The notes below the pieces were generated by a model. It searched no databases. It worked only from the letters and a program-made list of their open reading frames with translations, and was not told where the DNA came from. This document shows positions 8,439 through 16,158 of a stretch of DNA of 18,226 nucleotides, piece by piece. Made by a program: the position numbers and the translations under genes. This DNA is from Spirochaetota bacterium (GTDB lineage Bacteria; Spirochaetota; GWE2-31-10; MWDO01), in contig JAGOCL010000009.1 in assembly GCA_017998755.1 (NCBI GenBank), positions 1-18,226 on the forward strand. The letters are read 5' to 3'. How positions within the stretch are numbered: position 1 is the stretch's first letter; each line of letters starts with the position of its first letter.

Positions 8439-9764
8439 TTATTTTAAATTTACAAGTAATTCCCAAAGAGGACCTTTAACCCCTTTATTGCGTATACGAT
8501 TTATTAAACTTAAATTCGTCCCTTTTTCCAGTCCCGGTATAATCCAGTTGCGTTTGTCTTTTACATATTCTGTTAAATAATCCAAAATTTCATCTCTAAC
8601 CGCTTCGGATATGTAAAATACCGGCGTTATGCCTATATCTAAGTCTTTAAACGTTTCAGCAATTTGGGTTCCGGCGTATAGTCGTACTCCTATAAATCCT
8701 ATCACAGAAGTTGGGGCGGTTAGCTCAACGTTTGCCAGAGTTTCTTTTAAGGTATCCATAGTTTCGTTTGGTCCGCCGAATATAAGACTATGATTAAATT
8801 TTATTCCTCTTTCTTTACATATCTCGCAACTTTTAAATATATCTTCCACCGTAAACGATTTGTTATACCCTTTGAGCGTTTCAGAAGAGAAGGCGTCCGT
8901 TCCAAAATCAGCGCTGGTTAGTCCGGATTCCAAACATTTGCTAATAAATTCATTATCCGTTAATGTCGGAGTAAAAAATCCGGTCCATTTTATTTTTAAT
9001 TTTCTGTTTATTATTTCGTTGCAAATTTCCATGGCGTAATTTTCAGGATGGTTGAATACGTTATCTACAAAGAAAATATAGTCAATTCCTTTTGATTTAT
9101 TCCAATATTCGATTTCGTCCACAACATTTTTTGCAGAACGAAGACGATAGCATCGTCCTTCTAATACCGGATATGTGCAGTAAGAGCAATTATATCCGCA
9201 TCCTCGTTTCGTTTGAATATTAATACAACCGGAGTATTTATAATATTTGTCGATATCAAATCCGTTTCTATCGGGAAATGTATCAAAGTTAATATCTTTT
9301 ATAGTCTCAGAATAAAAAAGTTTTTCGGATGGCGGAGCTCCTGTCTCAATTTTTTTTAGGAGCTCAAGGAAAGCGTATTCGCCCTCGCCCTTAATGCCGT
9401 AGTCGGCTCCGAGTTCATTCATATAGAGTTCTGGAAATATTGAAAATCCCGATCCGCCGAGAGTTATAGGAGCATTTGAATTTTTTCTGCATATATCAAT
9501 CATACTTTTATAATAATTCAGATAATTTTCAGCTATTGGGAAACTGTTGTTATCCACGTTTCGAATTGATATTCCGATCGAATCGTAAGTTTTTCCCTTG
9601 AGAAAATTTTCAAGCTCGGTTTCAGGATTTTCTAGAAAACAAGCGTCAAAAACGTCGACAATATGCCCGGCTTTAGACAACGCCCCTGCAATATAACTTG
9701 CGCCTAATGGGAAAACCGGATCGGGAAATTTTTCTCTGTTTAAAGCTAATATTAACACTTTCAT
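8439..9764 (-). CDS. Cobalamin-binding-domain radical SAM enzyme
   Basis: This is a 441-residue cytoplasmic enzyme. Residues about 1-135 form a B12-binding Rossmann domain (PLGASYIAGAL, ITLGGSGFS, IKGEGEYAFLELL); the DxHxxG lower-ligand motif is not seen, as in many B12-radical SAM proteins. The radical SAM core begins with GCGYNCSYC, a CxxxCxxC cluster motif at Cys189, Cys193 and Cys196, and continues through WTGFF and FGGPNET to about residue 370. A short helical C-terminal domain follows. Such enzymes catalyse difficult methylations or rearrangements in lipids, antibiotics and RNA; the substrate here is unknown. An upstream in-frame TTG at 9779 is possible, but GGAG at 9774-9777 lies 9 nt before the ATG at 9764, so the ATG is chosen. 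It begins 2 nt after the queF stop, which suggests co-translation and perhaps linked chemistry. Confidence 0.92.
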   Translation of the reverse strand: MKVLILALNREKFPDPVFPLGASYIAGALSKAGHIVDVFDACFLENPETELENFLKGKTYDSIGISIRNVDNNSFPIAENYLNYYKSMIDICRKNSNAPITLGGSGFSIFPELYMNELGADYGIKGEGEYAFLELLKKIETGAPPSEKLFYSETIKDINFDTFPDRNGFDIDKYYKYSGCINIQTKRGCGYNCSYCTYPVLEGRCYRLRSAKNVVDEIEYWNKSKGIDYIFFVDNVFNHPENYAMEICNEIINRKLKIKWTGFFTPTLTDNEFISKCLESGLTSADFGTDAFSSETLKGYNKSFTVEDIFKSCEICKERGIKFNHSLIFGGPNETMDTLKETLANVELTAPTSVIGFIGVRLYAGTQIAETFKDLDIGITPVFYISEAVRDEILDYLTEYVKDKRNWIIPGLEKGTNLSLINRIRNKGVKGPLWELLVNLK

Positions 9765-9766
9765 TT

Positions 9767-10588
9767 TTACTGTCTCCAATAACGTTTTTCTAACTCGGGA
9801 TTTTCTATCGGTTGATTGACTCTCATCGGATTAATATCAATTCCCCCTCTTCTAGTAAAGAAACACTCTACTAGAAGGTATTTGGGAGAAGACGTCGCGT
9901 AAACGTCTGAATAAATTTTTTCGCAACAGGATTCGTGATAATCTGCGTGATTTCGGAAAGAGATAATATATTTTAATAGAGACGAATCCTCAATTATATT
10001 ATTTGATATATATTTTATATGAACCGTAGCCCAGTCCGGTTGACCGGTTACCGGGCAATTAGTTTTTAAGAGGAAAGAGAACCGCTCTATTTTTTTTGAA
10101 TTATTTGATTTCTCTGTTTTTAAAAAAAGTCTATCAGGTTTGTAACTGTTTATCTCTACGTCAAGATTGTCTAAAAGATTTTTATTGTTAATTTTTTCAA
10201 TTGAATAAGAAGAATTATAATCGTACAAATCAATGTATTCTATCGGCGAAAGAATAATATTCTCCAAATCGGTTTTGATTGTCAAAACGACGTCTTTTTC
10301 GTCAAAAAAGCGCGTCATGGAGAATCCGTATAAGTAAAGTTTAAGAGATTTTGATTCAACGATATTTAAAGAACTTGAGCTGTAAGCAAAGCGCAACACT
10401 TTTTGAATTGGTTTTCCGTTGTTATTTAAAAAGCTGAATTCGTAACAATTCCATCTGTCAAATCCGAATAATCCCGATTCGTCTACGCCGTTTTTTTTTC
10501 TACTTTCAGATCTGGGAATAGCGTATAATACGGAAGGGTCGTAGTTTGAGATATACTTAGTCGTTTGTCCTAAAATGTTTTGCGTCAT
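9767..10588 (-). CDS. queF: NADPH-dependent 7-cyano-7-deazaguanine reductase QueF
   Basis: QueF reduces the nitrile of preQ0 to the amine of preQ1, a step in making the tRNA wobble base queuosine, in the cytoplasm. At 273 residues it is the long, two-domain (E. coli-like) form. Visible family motifs are the NADPH-binding ESKSLKLYLYGFSMTRF (78-94), the catalytic cysteine in LLKTNCPVTGQPDW (Cys178, with Asp185), FRNHADYHESCCEKI (211-225) with the substrate-binding His and Glu, and RRGGIDINP (246-254). All key residues are intact. The ATG at 10588 has only a weak upstream GGA about 10 nt away. A TTGACT (10696-10701) could be a -35, but no good -10 follows it. The gene is followed after 2 nt by the radical SAM gene. 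No other queuosine genes are in the window. Confidence 0.96.
   Translation of the reverse strand: MTQNILGQTTKYISNYDPSVLYAIPRSESRKKNGVDESGLFGFDRWNCYEFSFLNNNGKPIQKVLRFAYSSSSLNIVESKSLKLYLYGFSMTRFFDEKDVVLTIKTDLENIILSPIEYIDLYDYNSSYSIEKINNKNLLDNLDVEINSYKPDRLFLKTEKSNNSKKIERFSFLLKTNCPVTGQPDWATVHIKYISNNIIEDSSLLKYIISFRNHADYHESCCEKIYSDVYATSSPKYLLVECFFTRRGGIDINPMRVNQPIENPELEKRYWRQ
9774..9777 (-). promoter_or_regulatory. Ribosome binding site deciding the radical SAM start
   Basis: GGAG on the minus strand, inside the last codons of queF, lies 9 nt before ATG 9764. The competing TTG at 9779 overlaps this site and so cannot use it. This fixes the start 15 nt downstream of the longest open frame. Confidence 0.7.
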
Positions 10589-10715
10589 ATATTATATTAG
10601 TCCGGTTAATTTATTCGAAATCAATGCAGTAATAACCGCTTTTTTGCGGAAAACTTATCAAATAGTAAATCATAAATAATATATTTGAAAGATAAAGTCA
10701 AATTTAATTTTTTTG

Positions 10716-12548
10716 CTATTTTGGAAAAATAATTTTCGTTTCAAAACCGTTTTTAGTATTTAGTAAAATTTTACCGTTAAGCTGGTTAGTTAAAAGAGAA
10801 ACTATCTTAAAACCGGTTGTTTCGACGTTATCAATGTCAAAATCGTATTGATATCCGACGCCGTTGTCTTTTACTATGAGATTGTACTCGTCCTTTTGGT
10901 TTTTAAAAGAAATAAAAATTTCTCCGCTTGAAGTAAAGGGAAAGGCGTATTTTAAAGAATTAGTAAGAAGTTCATTAATTATTAATCCGAAGGGAATACA
11001 TCGTTCAATCGTTATTTTAACGTCGTCAATATCTGTTTTTAGCGATATGTTTTTATTTTTCGAAATATAATTTTTATATTGGTAGTTTGCCAGATCGTTA
11101 AGATATTTTTTTATATTTATGTTTACATAATCGTCCGAGCGATATAAATTTTCATGAATATCAGAAATCGATTTTATTCTTCCTCTGATTTCTTCAAGCG
11201 CCGTCTTGGCCTCGTCGTTGTCGCATTTTCGGTATTGTATTCCAATAACGCTTAATATTATTGCCAGATTGTTTTTTACCCGATGATGTATTTCTTTAAT
11301 GAGAACTTCTTTTTCAGATAACAATAGTTTTAATTCTTCCTGATATTTTCTTGAGTCGCTGATATTCTGAGTCGTAATAAGAATGTCTATTTGATTGTTA
11401 TAATTAATCGGAAGAGCAAAAACTTTATAGAAGACGTCTTTTACTTGAATTTCAAAATTAATGATTTGTCCATCAAGAATTTCAGTTACTCTTTCTTTAA
11501 GCGTATCATAAAATTCTTCGCCGAATACCTCCGAAATATTTTTCCCTATAATATTTGAATGGGCTATATCTTGCGCGTCAGACTCGGAGCCGTAAGTAAT
11601 CATAAAATCGAGATTTTTATCAAGAATTGATATTTTACCGTTTGGAAAGTTTTTCATGATCGTTTGATAAAAAAGTTCTTTTTGTTTTAATTGCGTTTCA
11701 AAAACTTTTCTAGGAGTGATGTCTAAAACCATTGCGATAGATCCGAAAATTTTTTTATTATCGTCAAAATATGGCGTAGCGGAAATAATAGTCCAAACTT
11801 CTTCTCCGCTTTTTTTGATAAATTTAAAATCATAAATCTCTTTAATATTATTTGTTCGATCTTTAAGCTTTTCTTTGGCCTTTTCCTTACTTTCTCTGTC
11901 CATAAAGTCGAATAAAGACTTCCCTATAATTTCTTGCATATCGTATCCGATAATTTCTGCGAGTTTTTCATTTACAAAAATCAAACTTCCCTTTGAGTTT
12001 ACGAGACATATGCCTTCGTTTGAAGTTTCAACGATTTTTCTAAATTTTCTTTCGCTATCCAACAAAGCCTCTTCCATCTCCTTTTTTTCCGAAATATCTA
12101 TCGCATTAATAAAAAAGATAGGATTATTTTTTATTATAATTTTTTCACCCCATATTTCAGTCCATTTATCCAATCCGTTTTTTTTTGTTATTTTAAGTTC
12201 TAATCTTGAAAACGAATCATTTTTCTTGAAGTCGATAAGTCGTTTTTCAAGTAAGCTTTTATGGCTAAAATGAACTAAATCAATTATATTCATAGACTTT
12301 AATTCGTTTTCAGAGTAGCCGGTAAGTTCTTCTGCGCTCTTGTTTACATATTTGATACCGGCGTTGTTTAGCGCAAAAACAGAACAATTGGTTATGTCAA
12401 AAAAAGATTTAAATATGTTACATTCTAGAGTTTCGCGGATATTGATATTTTTTCTAGATTTAATATATAAAATAAGCGCTATTAGAAATAATATCAAATT
12501 TGTTAATAAAAAAAATGAAAGTAATAAAAAATTTAAATAAGATTTCAC
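10716..12548 (-). CDS. Membrane-anchored multi-PAS sensor histidine kinase (HisKA_2 type)
   Basis: This is a 610-residue kinase. One N-terminal transmembrane helix (about 7-29) anchors it, with basic residues just inside. Three PAS domains follow: about 42-155 (SAEELTGYSENEL), 165-285 (NEGICLVNSKGSLIFVNEKL...IIGYDMQEIIGKSL) and 290-400 (more divergent). The dimerisation domain carries EIHHRVKNNL (419-428), the HisKA_2 signature, with the phospho-His at 421/422. The ATPase domain shows NELLTNSLKYAF (525-536) and DNGVG (561-565), and ends with the TGFKIVSLLTNQL segment usual in this class. HisKA_2 kinases often signal to output proteins encoded elsewhere; no response regulator is in the window. 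The start is GTG at 12548, with AGAGG (12555-12559) 6 nt upstream and a good promoter before that. It is divergent from the DUF4097-like gene. Confidence 0.94.
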   Translation of the reverse strand: MKSYLNFLLLSFFLLTNLILFLIALILYIKSRKNINIRETLECNIFKSFFDITNCSVFALNNAGIKYVNKSAEELTGYSENELKSMNIIDLVHFSHKSLLEKRLIDFKKNDSFSRLELKITKKNGLDKWTEIWGEKIIIKNNPIFFINAIDISEKKEMEEALLDSERKFRKIVETSNEGICLVNSKGSLIFVNEKLAEIIGYDMQEIIGKSLFDFMDRESKEKAKEKLKDRTNNIKEIYDFKFIKKSGEEVWTIISATPYFDDNKKIFGSIAMVLDITPRKVFETQLKQKELFYQTIMKNFPNGKISILDKNLDFMITYGSESDAQDIAHSNIIGKNISEVFGEEFYDTLKERVTEILDGQIINFEIQVKDVFYKVFALPINYNNQIDILITTQNISDSRKYQEELKLLLSEKEVLIKEIHHRVKNNLAIILSVIGIQYRKCDNDEAKTALEEIRGRIKSISDIHENLYRSDDYVNINIKKYLNDLANYQYKNYISKNKNISLKTDIDDVKITIERCIPFGLIINELLTNSLKYAFPFTSSGEIFISFKNQKDEYNLIVKDNGVGYQYDFDIDNVETTGFKIVSLLTNQLNGKILLNTKNGFETKIIFPK

Positions 12549-12566
12549 AAGCGGCCTCTTTTGCCC

Positions 12567-12595
12567 ATAATAAATAAAATATTATTTTACGACAA
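12567..12595 (-). promoter_or_regulatory. Sigma70-type promoter of the multi-PAS kinase gene
   Basis: On the minus strand TTGTCG (12590-12595) and TATTAT (12567-12572, five of six consensus bases) are separated by exactly 17 nt. Transcription would start about 7 nt further on, giving a leader of roughly 13 nt that contains the AGAGG site before the GTG start. Confidence 0.6.
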
Positions 12596-12662
12596 TAAAT
12601 ATATTAACAAATTTTATTTATATAAAATGTTATAAAAATAACTATTTAAAAATAATAATTTT

Positions 12663-12671
12663 TGGTATTAT
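12663..12671 (+). promoter_or_regulatory. Candidate extended -10 promoter for the DUF4097-like gene pair
   Basis: TGGTATTAT on the plus strand fits the extended -10 form TGnTATAAT with one mismatch. No clear -35 is seen 16-18 nt upstream. Transcription would start near 12678, some 40 nt before the ATG at 12719. A second extended -10-like sequence, TGTTATAAA, lies at 12628-12636, so the true start is open. Confidence 0.4.
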
Positions 12672-12684
12672 CGATTGAGGGTAA

Positions 12685-12717
12685 ATGTTTTCATTAATTG
12701 AAAAAATCGGGGGATAA
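12685..12717 (+). CDS. Possible 10-codon leader ORF before the DUF4097-like gene
   Basis: ATG at 12685 opens a short frame encoding MFSLIEKIGG and ends with TAA one base before the ATG of the main gene. GAGGG (12677-12681) lies 3 nt upstream, which is close but usable. The last two codons (GGG GGA) contain the main gene's own ribosome site, so translation of the leader would directly affect it. This may be real coupling or chance; if transcription starts near 12678 the leader's ribosome site would be partly lost. Confidence 0.25.
   Translation: MFSLIEKIGG
12709..12714 (+). promoter_or_regulatory. Ribosome binding site deciding the DUF4097-like start
   Basis: GGGGGA lies 4 nt before ATG 12719. 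An in-frame TTG at 12698 lies upstream of this site and lacks its own Shine-Dalgarno site, so the ATG is chosen as start. Confidence 0.65.
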
Positions 12718-12718
12718 A

Positions 12719-13750
12719 ATGAACGCTAAATCGATGGATTTGAATTTGGACGTTTCAAAAGACGTTGTTTTTGAAAGTTTGAAAGGTAACTTTTTTTTGA
12801 ATATTGGAGAGGCGTCCAAGATTGAATATAATAGCGAAAAGTTTGGAAATATTGAACCTGAGCCGGCGGTAACGGTTAACGAAGTAAATAAAATTTCAAT
12901 AAAAAACTCCGATCTGACGGCAACAGACGTTTCGTTGACTATCTCAAAAGAAATAAAAAAAATTTCAATAATTTTAGGAACCGGTAATATTGCCGTTAAT
13001 AATTGCGAGGCGCGCTTGGATATTAGTCTTACCAAAGGGAACGCTTATATACAAAAAGCTTCGGCCGGACTTGACATATCGGTATTAGAGGGAGATATCA
13101 AAATCGATAAAGTTATTGGAGCCGTATCGGTAAAAGCGGTAAGCGGAGCCGTTAAGATTGGTTCGTTTGAGAAATCTGAAGGAAACATTGAAAGCGAAAA
13201 CGGACAGATTTTGATTAATATTGAATCTATCAGTAATTCTCTAAACGTTAAATCTAAATACGGAAAAGCGGTCTTAGGTTTGAGCAAAGACGTTGGATGC
13301 GTAATAACGGCCAGAGGTAGAGACGTAGTTAGTTATCTTGTTAAATCTGAAGGGGATTCGCTTGGAAGTCCTTCGCAAATAAAAAACGGAGACGGTTCTA
13401 AAAATATTACGGCTTTTAGCGCAAATAACAAAGTTATAGTCGCATATAAAGAGGACGTTGATCGAATATCGCCGGATTTTGAGAAAATATTTCAAAATCT
13501 TGACGAGCAACTGGATAAAGATCTGAAAAAACTTGCCGTAAAACTGGAAGATATCGGCGAAAAGGCGATCAAATCGGGGAAAAGTTTTTTAGAAAAATTA
13601 TTAAGTAATATTACAGATAAAAAAGACGGCGATAATATTAAAAAAAACAAACCTACCGCCGTTAATGAAAAGATGGAGATATTATCTCTGCTTAAAGAGG
13701 GTAAGATTACCCCGGAAGAAGCGGAAAAGTTATTAAACGCAATAAAATAG
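12719..13750 (+). CDS. Cytoplasmic DUF4097-like beta-repeat protein with C-terminal SHOCT-like tail
   Basis: This is a 343-residue protein without signal peptide or membrane helix. Residues about 80-205 are short repeating beta strands with Gly/Ala turns (ISIILGTGNIAVNN, DISVLEGDIKIDKV, VSVKAVSGAVKIGSF), the pattern of DUF4097 beta-helix or adhesin-like domains. Residues about 250-298 are an amphipathic helix rich in Lys and Leu. Residues about 316-343 (EILSLLKEGKITPEEAEKLLNAIK) match the SHOCT-like motif that ends ...LLxxGxITxEEFExxK in other proteins. In Bacillus YvlB/LiaX-type proteins a comparable helical motif sits at the N-terminus, so the order here is reversed. Its role may be self-assembly or envelope-stress related; that is inference. 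It is 38 nt upstream of the next plus-strand gene and divergent from the multi-PAS kinase. Confidence 0.85.
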   Translation: MNAKSMDLNLDVSKDVVFESLKGNFFLNIGEASKIEYNSEKFGNIEPEPAVTVNEVNKISIKNSDLTATDVSLTISKEIKKISIILGTGNIAVNNCEARLDISLTKGNAYIQKASAGLDISVLEGDIKIDKVIGAVSVKAVSGAVKIGSFEKSEGNIESENGQILINIESISNSLNVKSKYGKAVLGLSKDVGCVITARGRDVVSYLVKSEGDSLGSPSQIKNGDGSKNITAFSANNKVIVAYKEDVDRISPDFEKIFQNLDEQLDKDLKKLAVKLEDIGEKAIKSGKSFLEKLLSNITDKKDGDNIKKNKPTAVNEKMEILSLLKEGKITPEEAEKLLNAIK

Positions 13751-13788
13751 ATATTTTTTATATAACTTTTAGCGTGTAAGGAAACGAC

Positions 13789-14073
13789 ATGGATGAGGAA
13801 AAAATTATTAGTATTCTTGCTTCGATATTGCGCGATCTTTGGATAGAGGAAAGAATTAAAGAGGGGTACCACCCTCCCGAAAAGTGTCCAGTTTATGAAA
13901 AAAATGGGGATAATGAAGATATTCTCAAAAACTCCGATCTGATTCACTGCAGAAAGTGCGACCCCAATCTTCGAGATTTGAACGATATTGATAGCTTTAC
14001 TAAAGAAGAGTATCTGAAAAAAGCGGAAGTTTTCTATAAAAAGATGTTAAAAGACGGGATAAAGTTTTATTAA
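13789..14073 (+). CDS. Small cysteine-containing protein, weakly RyR-domain-like
   Basis: This 94-residue product has no signal peptide or membrane helix. It starts at ATG 13789, with AAGGA 6 nt upstream. An N-terminal helix (IISILASILRDLWIEERI, residues 6-23) is followed by GYHPPEKCP (26-34), a CxxC pair (Cys54, Cys57) and DPNLRDLNDIDSFTKEEY (58-75). The order 'Trp helix - Gly-aromatic-Pro-Pro - DPxL - acidic helix' resembles bacterial RyR-type small domains, but the match is weak and the conserved core is not certain. Cys33, Cys54 and Cys57 could bind a metal; a fourth ligand could be one of the His residues. It probably shares a transcript with the DUF4097-like gene and converges on the U32 gene with a 3-nt gap. 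Function unknown. Confidence 0.75.
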   Translation: MDEEKIISILASILRDLWIEERIKEGYHPPEKCPVYEKNGDNEDILKNSDLIHCRKCDPNLRDLNDIDSFTKEEYLKKAEVFYKKMLKDGIKFY

Positions 14074-14076
14074 TAG

Positions 14077-16158
14077 TTATTCCTCTTTTTTCTGATAAAC
14101 CTCTTTATTTCTGAAAAAGCCGTCTTTCCAATTAAAACGCTCGAATTTGTCGACGTTGCCCGATTGTTGAAGTATTTTAATCAAATTTTTATATAAATTT
14201 TTTGATAGATTGACGTCGCTCAAATCTATTAAAAATCTGTTAAATCCTTTTTTTGATAGGAAAGGGACTTTATCTAAGATTGAGAATGGTTTTTCGGGTA
14301 TTACTTCCATAGTTTTGGGATTTTTTACAAGGAAAAAACCGTTATCTCTGTTATCCGTCAAATAATCGGGATAATTTGAAAACGGATAATTAATATTAAA
14401 TAGTTTTGGGAACGAAAAGATAGTAATAATAAAATTCCTTGCGTCAAAAGTTTGAGTCGAGTCTAAAAAATTCTTTTTACTACTCTCTAGCGGAGGAATT
14501 ATATAGTCGATCCCGTTTCCGAATAAAAAACTAATAGTATAGCTGTTGAATGCGTAAAGGTTAGAACCGCAAATAAGAGAGATATTCGGAATATTTTTAA
14601 AAAAACTCAATTGAGCCATATTATTTATAATAAAATATGTAAATCCTTTCTCAATCATTAAGCCGGCCTCTTCAATTATAGTAGAGTCTTCGTCTTCTCT
14701 ATGAAAAGGGGGGAGAGACAGAATTATATTTTCTTTACTAAAAGGGATTTTGTTGATATTATCGTTAAACTCGCGGTAGTTTTTGTATGATAATTCAAAT
14801 ATTATTTTTTCAGGTTTGTAGCTTTGCAATAAAAAAAACTGACTGAATTTATTGATTTTTATATATATACCTTCTTTCAATTTGTTTTTATTGTTAATTT
14901 TTATTACTTGTGTAGATGGAATTTTCTGAATACCCGGATGCGTTCTATACGGCGTCAGGCTATTTGGAATAATTGATTTATAGCTTCCGGTAAGAGACTG
15001 TTTTTTGTATAAATATATTTCATCGCCTTTTTCAAACGAATCTTCTGTAGCGACTTCATATAGATCGTTTTCTTTTACAGAAGTTGATAATCTTAATATT
15101 TTAGTAAAATCATTTTTTGCGCTTCGAATCTTAATCTTATCTCCGTCTTCAAGAAAAGATTTTGACTGAAAATAAATTATGTTATTATTTCCCTCTTTAA
15201 CTACGTTATCGACTTGACCAATTTTAGCGCCGGTTTCGCCCGAAGAAGCGTTGTCTATAAAATCTTTGTTATTTTTATCAAGAAAAAACAGCGTCGTCTT
15301 TTTTCTTGCCAGATCGTCGAGTAAGATATTTTCGGCGCGTCTGACAACTTCTTCAAGATCGCTATTTTGGTAGTTATCTATCATATATCTATACGCTTTA
15401 ACTACCGCCGCCACATAGCCCTCGGACTTCATTCTCCCCTCGATTTTCAGACTTGAGACGCCGCTTTCGATAATGTCCGGAATATAGCGGATTAAACTGA
15501 GGTCTTTTGGCGAAAAAAAGAATTTACTATTTCCCGCCGGATCTTTATATAATCGTCTACACGCCTGAGTACACTGACCTTTGTTCGCCGACCTACCCCC
15601 GAAATAACTAGAAAAAAGACATAATCCCGACGCCGATATACATATCGCGCCGTGGCAGAATATTTCAATTTCTGAATTGGTATTGGCGGTTATATTTTTA
15701 ATTTCAGATAAATTTAATTCTCTTGATAAGACGACTCTTTTTACGTTGTATTTTGAAAGAAAATTTACCGCTCTAGCGGAAGATATATTCATTTGAGTTG
15801 AGGCGTGAATTCTTAGGTTTGGAACAAAATCTCCTATTATTTTAATAAGCCCGATATCCTGAACAATAACCGCGTCTACTCCAATTTGCGAAAGATATTT
15901 TAATAGATTGTAAACTCTGTCTAACTCCCACTCCTCGATAATAGTATTTACGGTTACATAGACTTTTTTATCTAATCGATGAAGTCGATCGGTAATCGAC
16001 TCAAGTTCTTTATAAGAGAAGTTTTTAGCTCTAAGTCTTGCGTTAAAATCTTTAAGGCCGAGATAGACCGCGTCGGCGCCTTCTCCTATTGCGGCGTTAA
16101 GCGCCTCGGGCGAACCGGCCGGAGCCGCTAATTCTATTTTTTTATCAAAAGATCTCAA
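14077..16158 (-). CDS. U32 family protein, long form (RlhA-like)
   Basis: This is a 693-residue cytoplasmic protein. Residues about 8-265 form the U32 TIM-barrel domain: ELAAPAGSPEALNAAIGEGADAVYLG (9-34), HASTQMNISS (118-127), the cysteine cluster CHGAIC (168-173), SGLC (177-180), GRSANKGQCTQACR (188-201), and EGRMKSEGYVAAVVKAYR (240-257). The cysteines (168, 173, 180, 196, 200) fit the iron-sulphur ligands of this family. A small beta-barrel insert (about 300-395) and a second, cysteine-poor barrel-like half (about 420-670) follow. Length and layout resemble E. coli RlhA, which hydroxylates 23S rRNA C2501, rather than the short tRNA-specific TrhP; the substrate is inferred. The start is TTG at 16158, with AAGGAAG (16165-16171) 6 nt upstream. 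It overlaps the rqcP stop by 14 nt, so translation is coupled. Confidence 0.92.
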   Translation of the reverse strand: MRSFDKKIELAAPAGSPEALNAAIGEGADAVYLGLKDFNARLRAKNFSYKELESITDRLHRLDKKVYVTVNTIIEEWELDRVYNLLKYLSQIGVDAVIVQDIGLIKIIGDFVPNLRIHASTQMNISSARAVNFLSKYNVKRVVLSRELNLSEIKNITANTNSEIEIFCHGAICISASGLCLFSSYFGGRSANKGQCTQACRRLYKDPAGNSKFFFSPKDLSLIRYIPDIIESGVSSLKIEGRMKSEGYVAAVVKAYRYMIDNYQNSDLEEVVRRAENILLDDLARKKTTLFFLDKNNKDFIDNASSGETGAKIGQVDNVVKEGNNNIIYFQSKSFLEDGDKIKIRSAKNDFTKILRLSTSVKENDLYEVATEDSFEKGDEIYLYKKQSLTGSYKSIIPNSLTPYRTHPGIQKIPSTQVIKINNKNKLKEGIYIKINKFSQFFLLQSYKPEKIIFELSYKNYREFNDNINKIPFSKENIILSLPPFHREDEDSTIIEEAGLMIEKGFTYFIINNMAQLSFFKNIPNISLICGSNLYAFNSYTISFLFGNGIDYIIPPLESSKKNFLDSTQTFDARNFIITIFSFPKLFNINYPFSNYPDYLTDNRDNGFFLVKNPKTMEVIPEKPFSILDKVPFLSKKGFNRFLIDLSDVNLSKNLYKNLIKILQQSGNVDKFERFNWKDGFFRNKEVYQKKEE

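Noticed and set aside
9765..9779. Longer radical SAM start at TTG 9779
   Set aside because: The TTG overlaps the GGAG ribosome site that serves ATG 9764, and the extra five residues add nothing to the B12-binding domain.
10636..10649. Hairpin CCGC-6 nt-GCGG between the multi-PAS kinase and queF
   Set aside because: Only four base pairs and no T tract after it on the minus strand, so a terminator is not supported.
10589..10715. preQ1 riboswitch upstream of queF
   Set aside because: This was looked for because of the gene. The short hairpin is not followed by the A-rich tail and pairing expected of class I preQ1 aptamers, and no other class could be recognised.
11875..12273. Plus-strand open frame of 132 codons inside the multi-PAS kinase
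   Set aside because: It is antisense to a well-supported kinase PAS region, with no ribosome site and no recognisable domain.
12694..13035. Minus-strand open frame of 113 codons opposite the DUF4097-like gene
   Set aside because: Shadow of the plus-strand gene; no domain seen.
13492..13947. Minus-strand open frame of 151 codons across the DUF4097-like and CxxC genes
   Set aside because: It lies opposite two plus-strand genes with good ribosome sites and domain matches; its composition is that of an antisense shadow.
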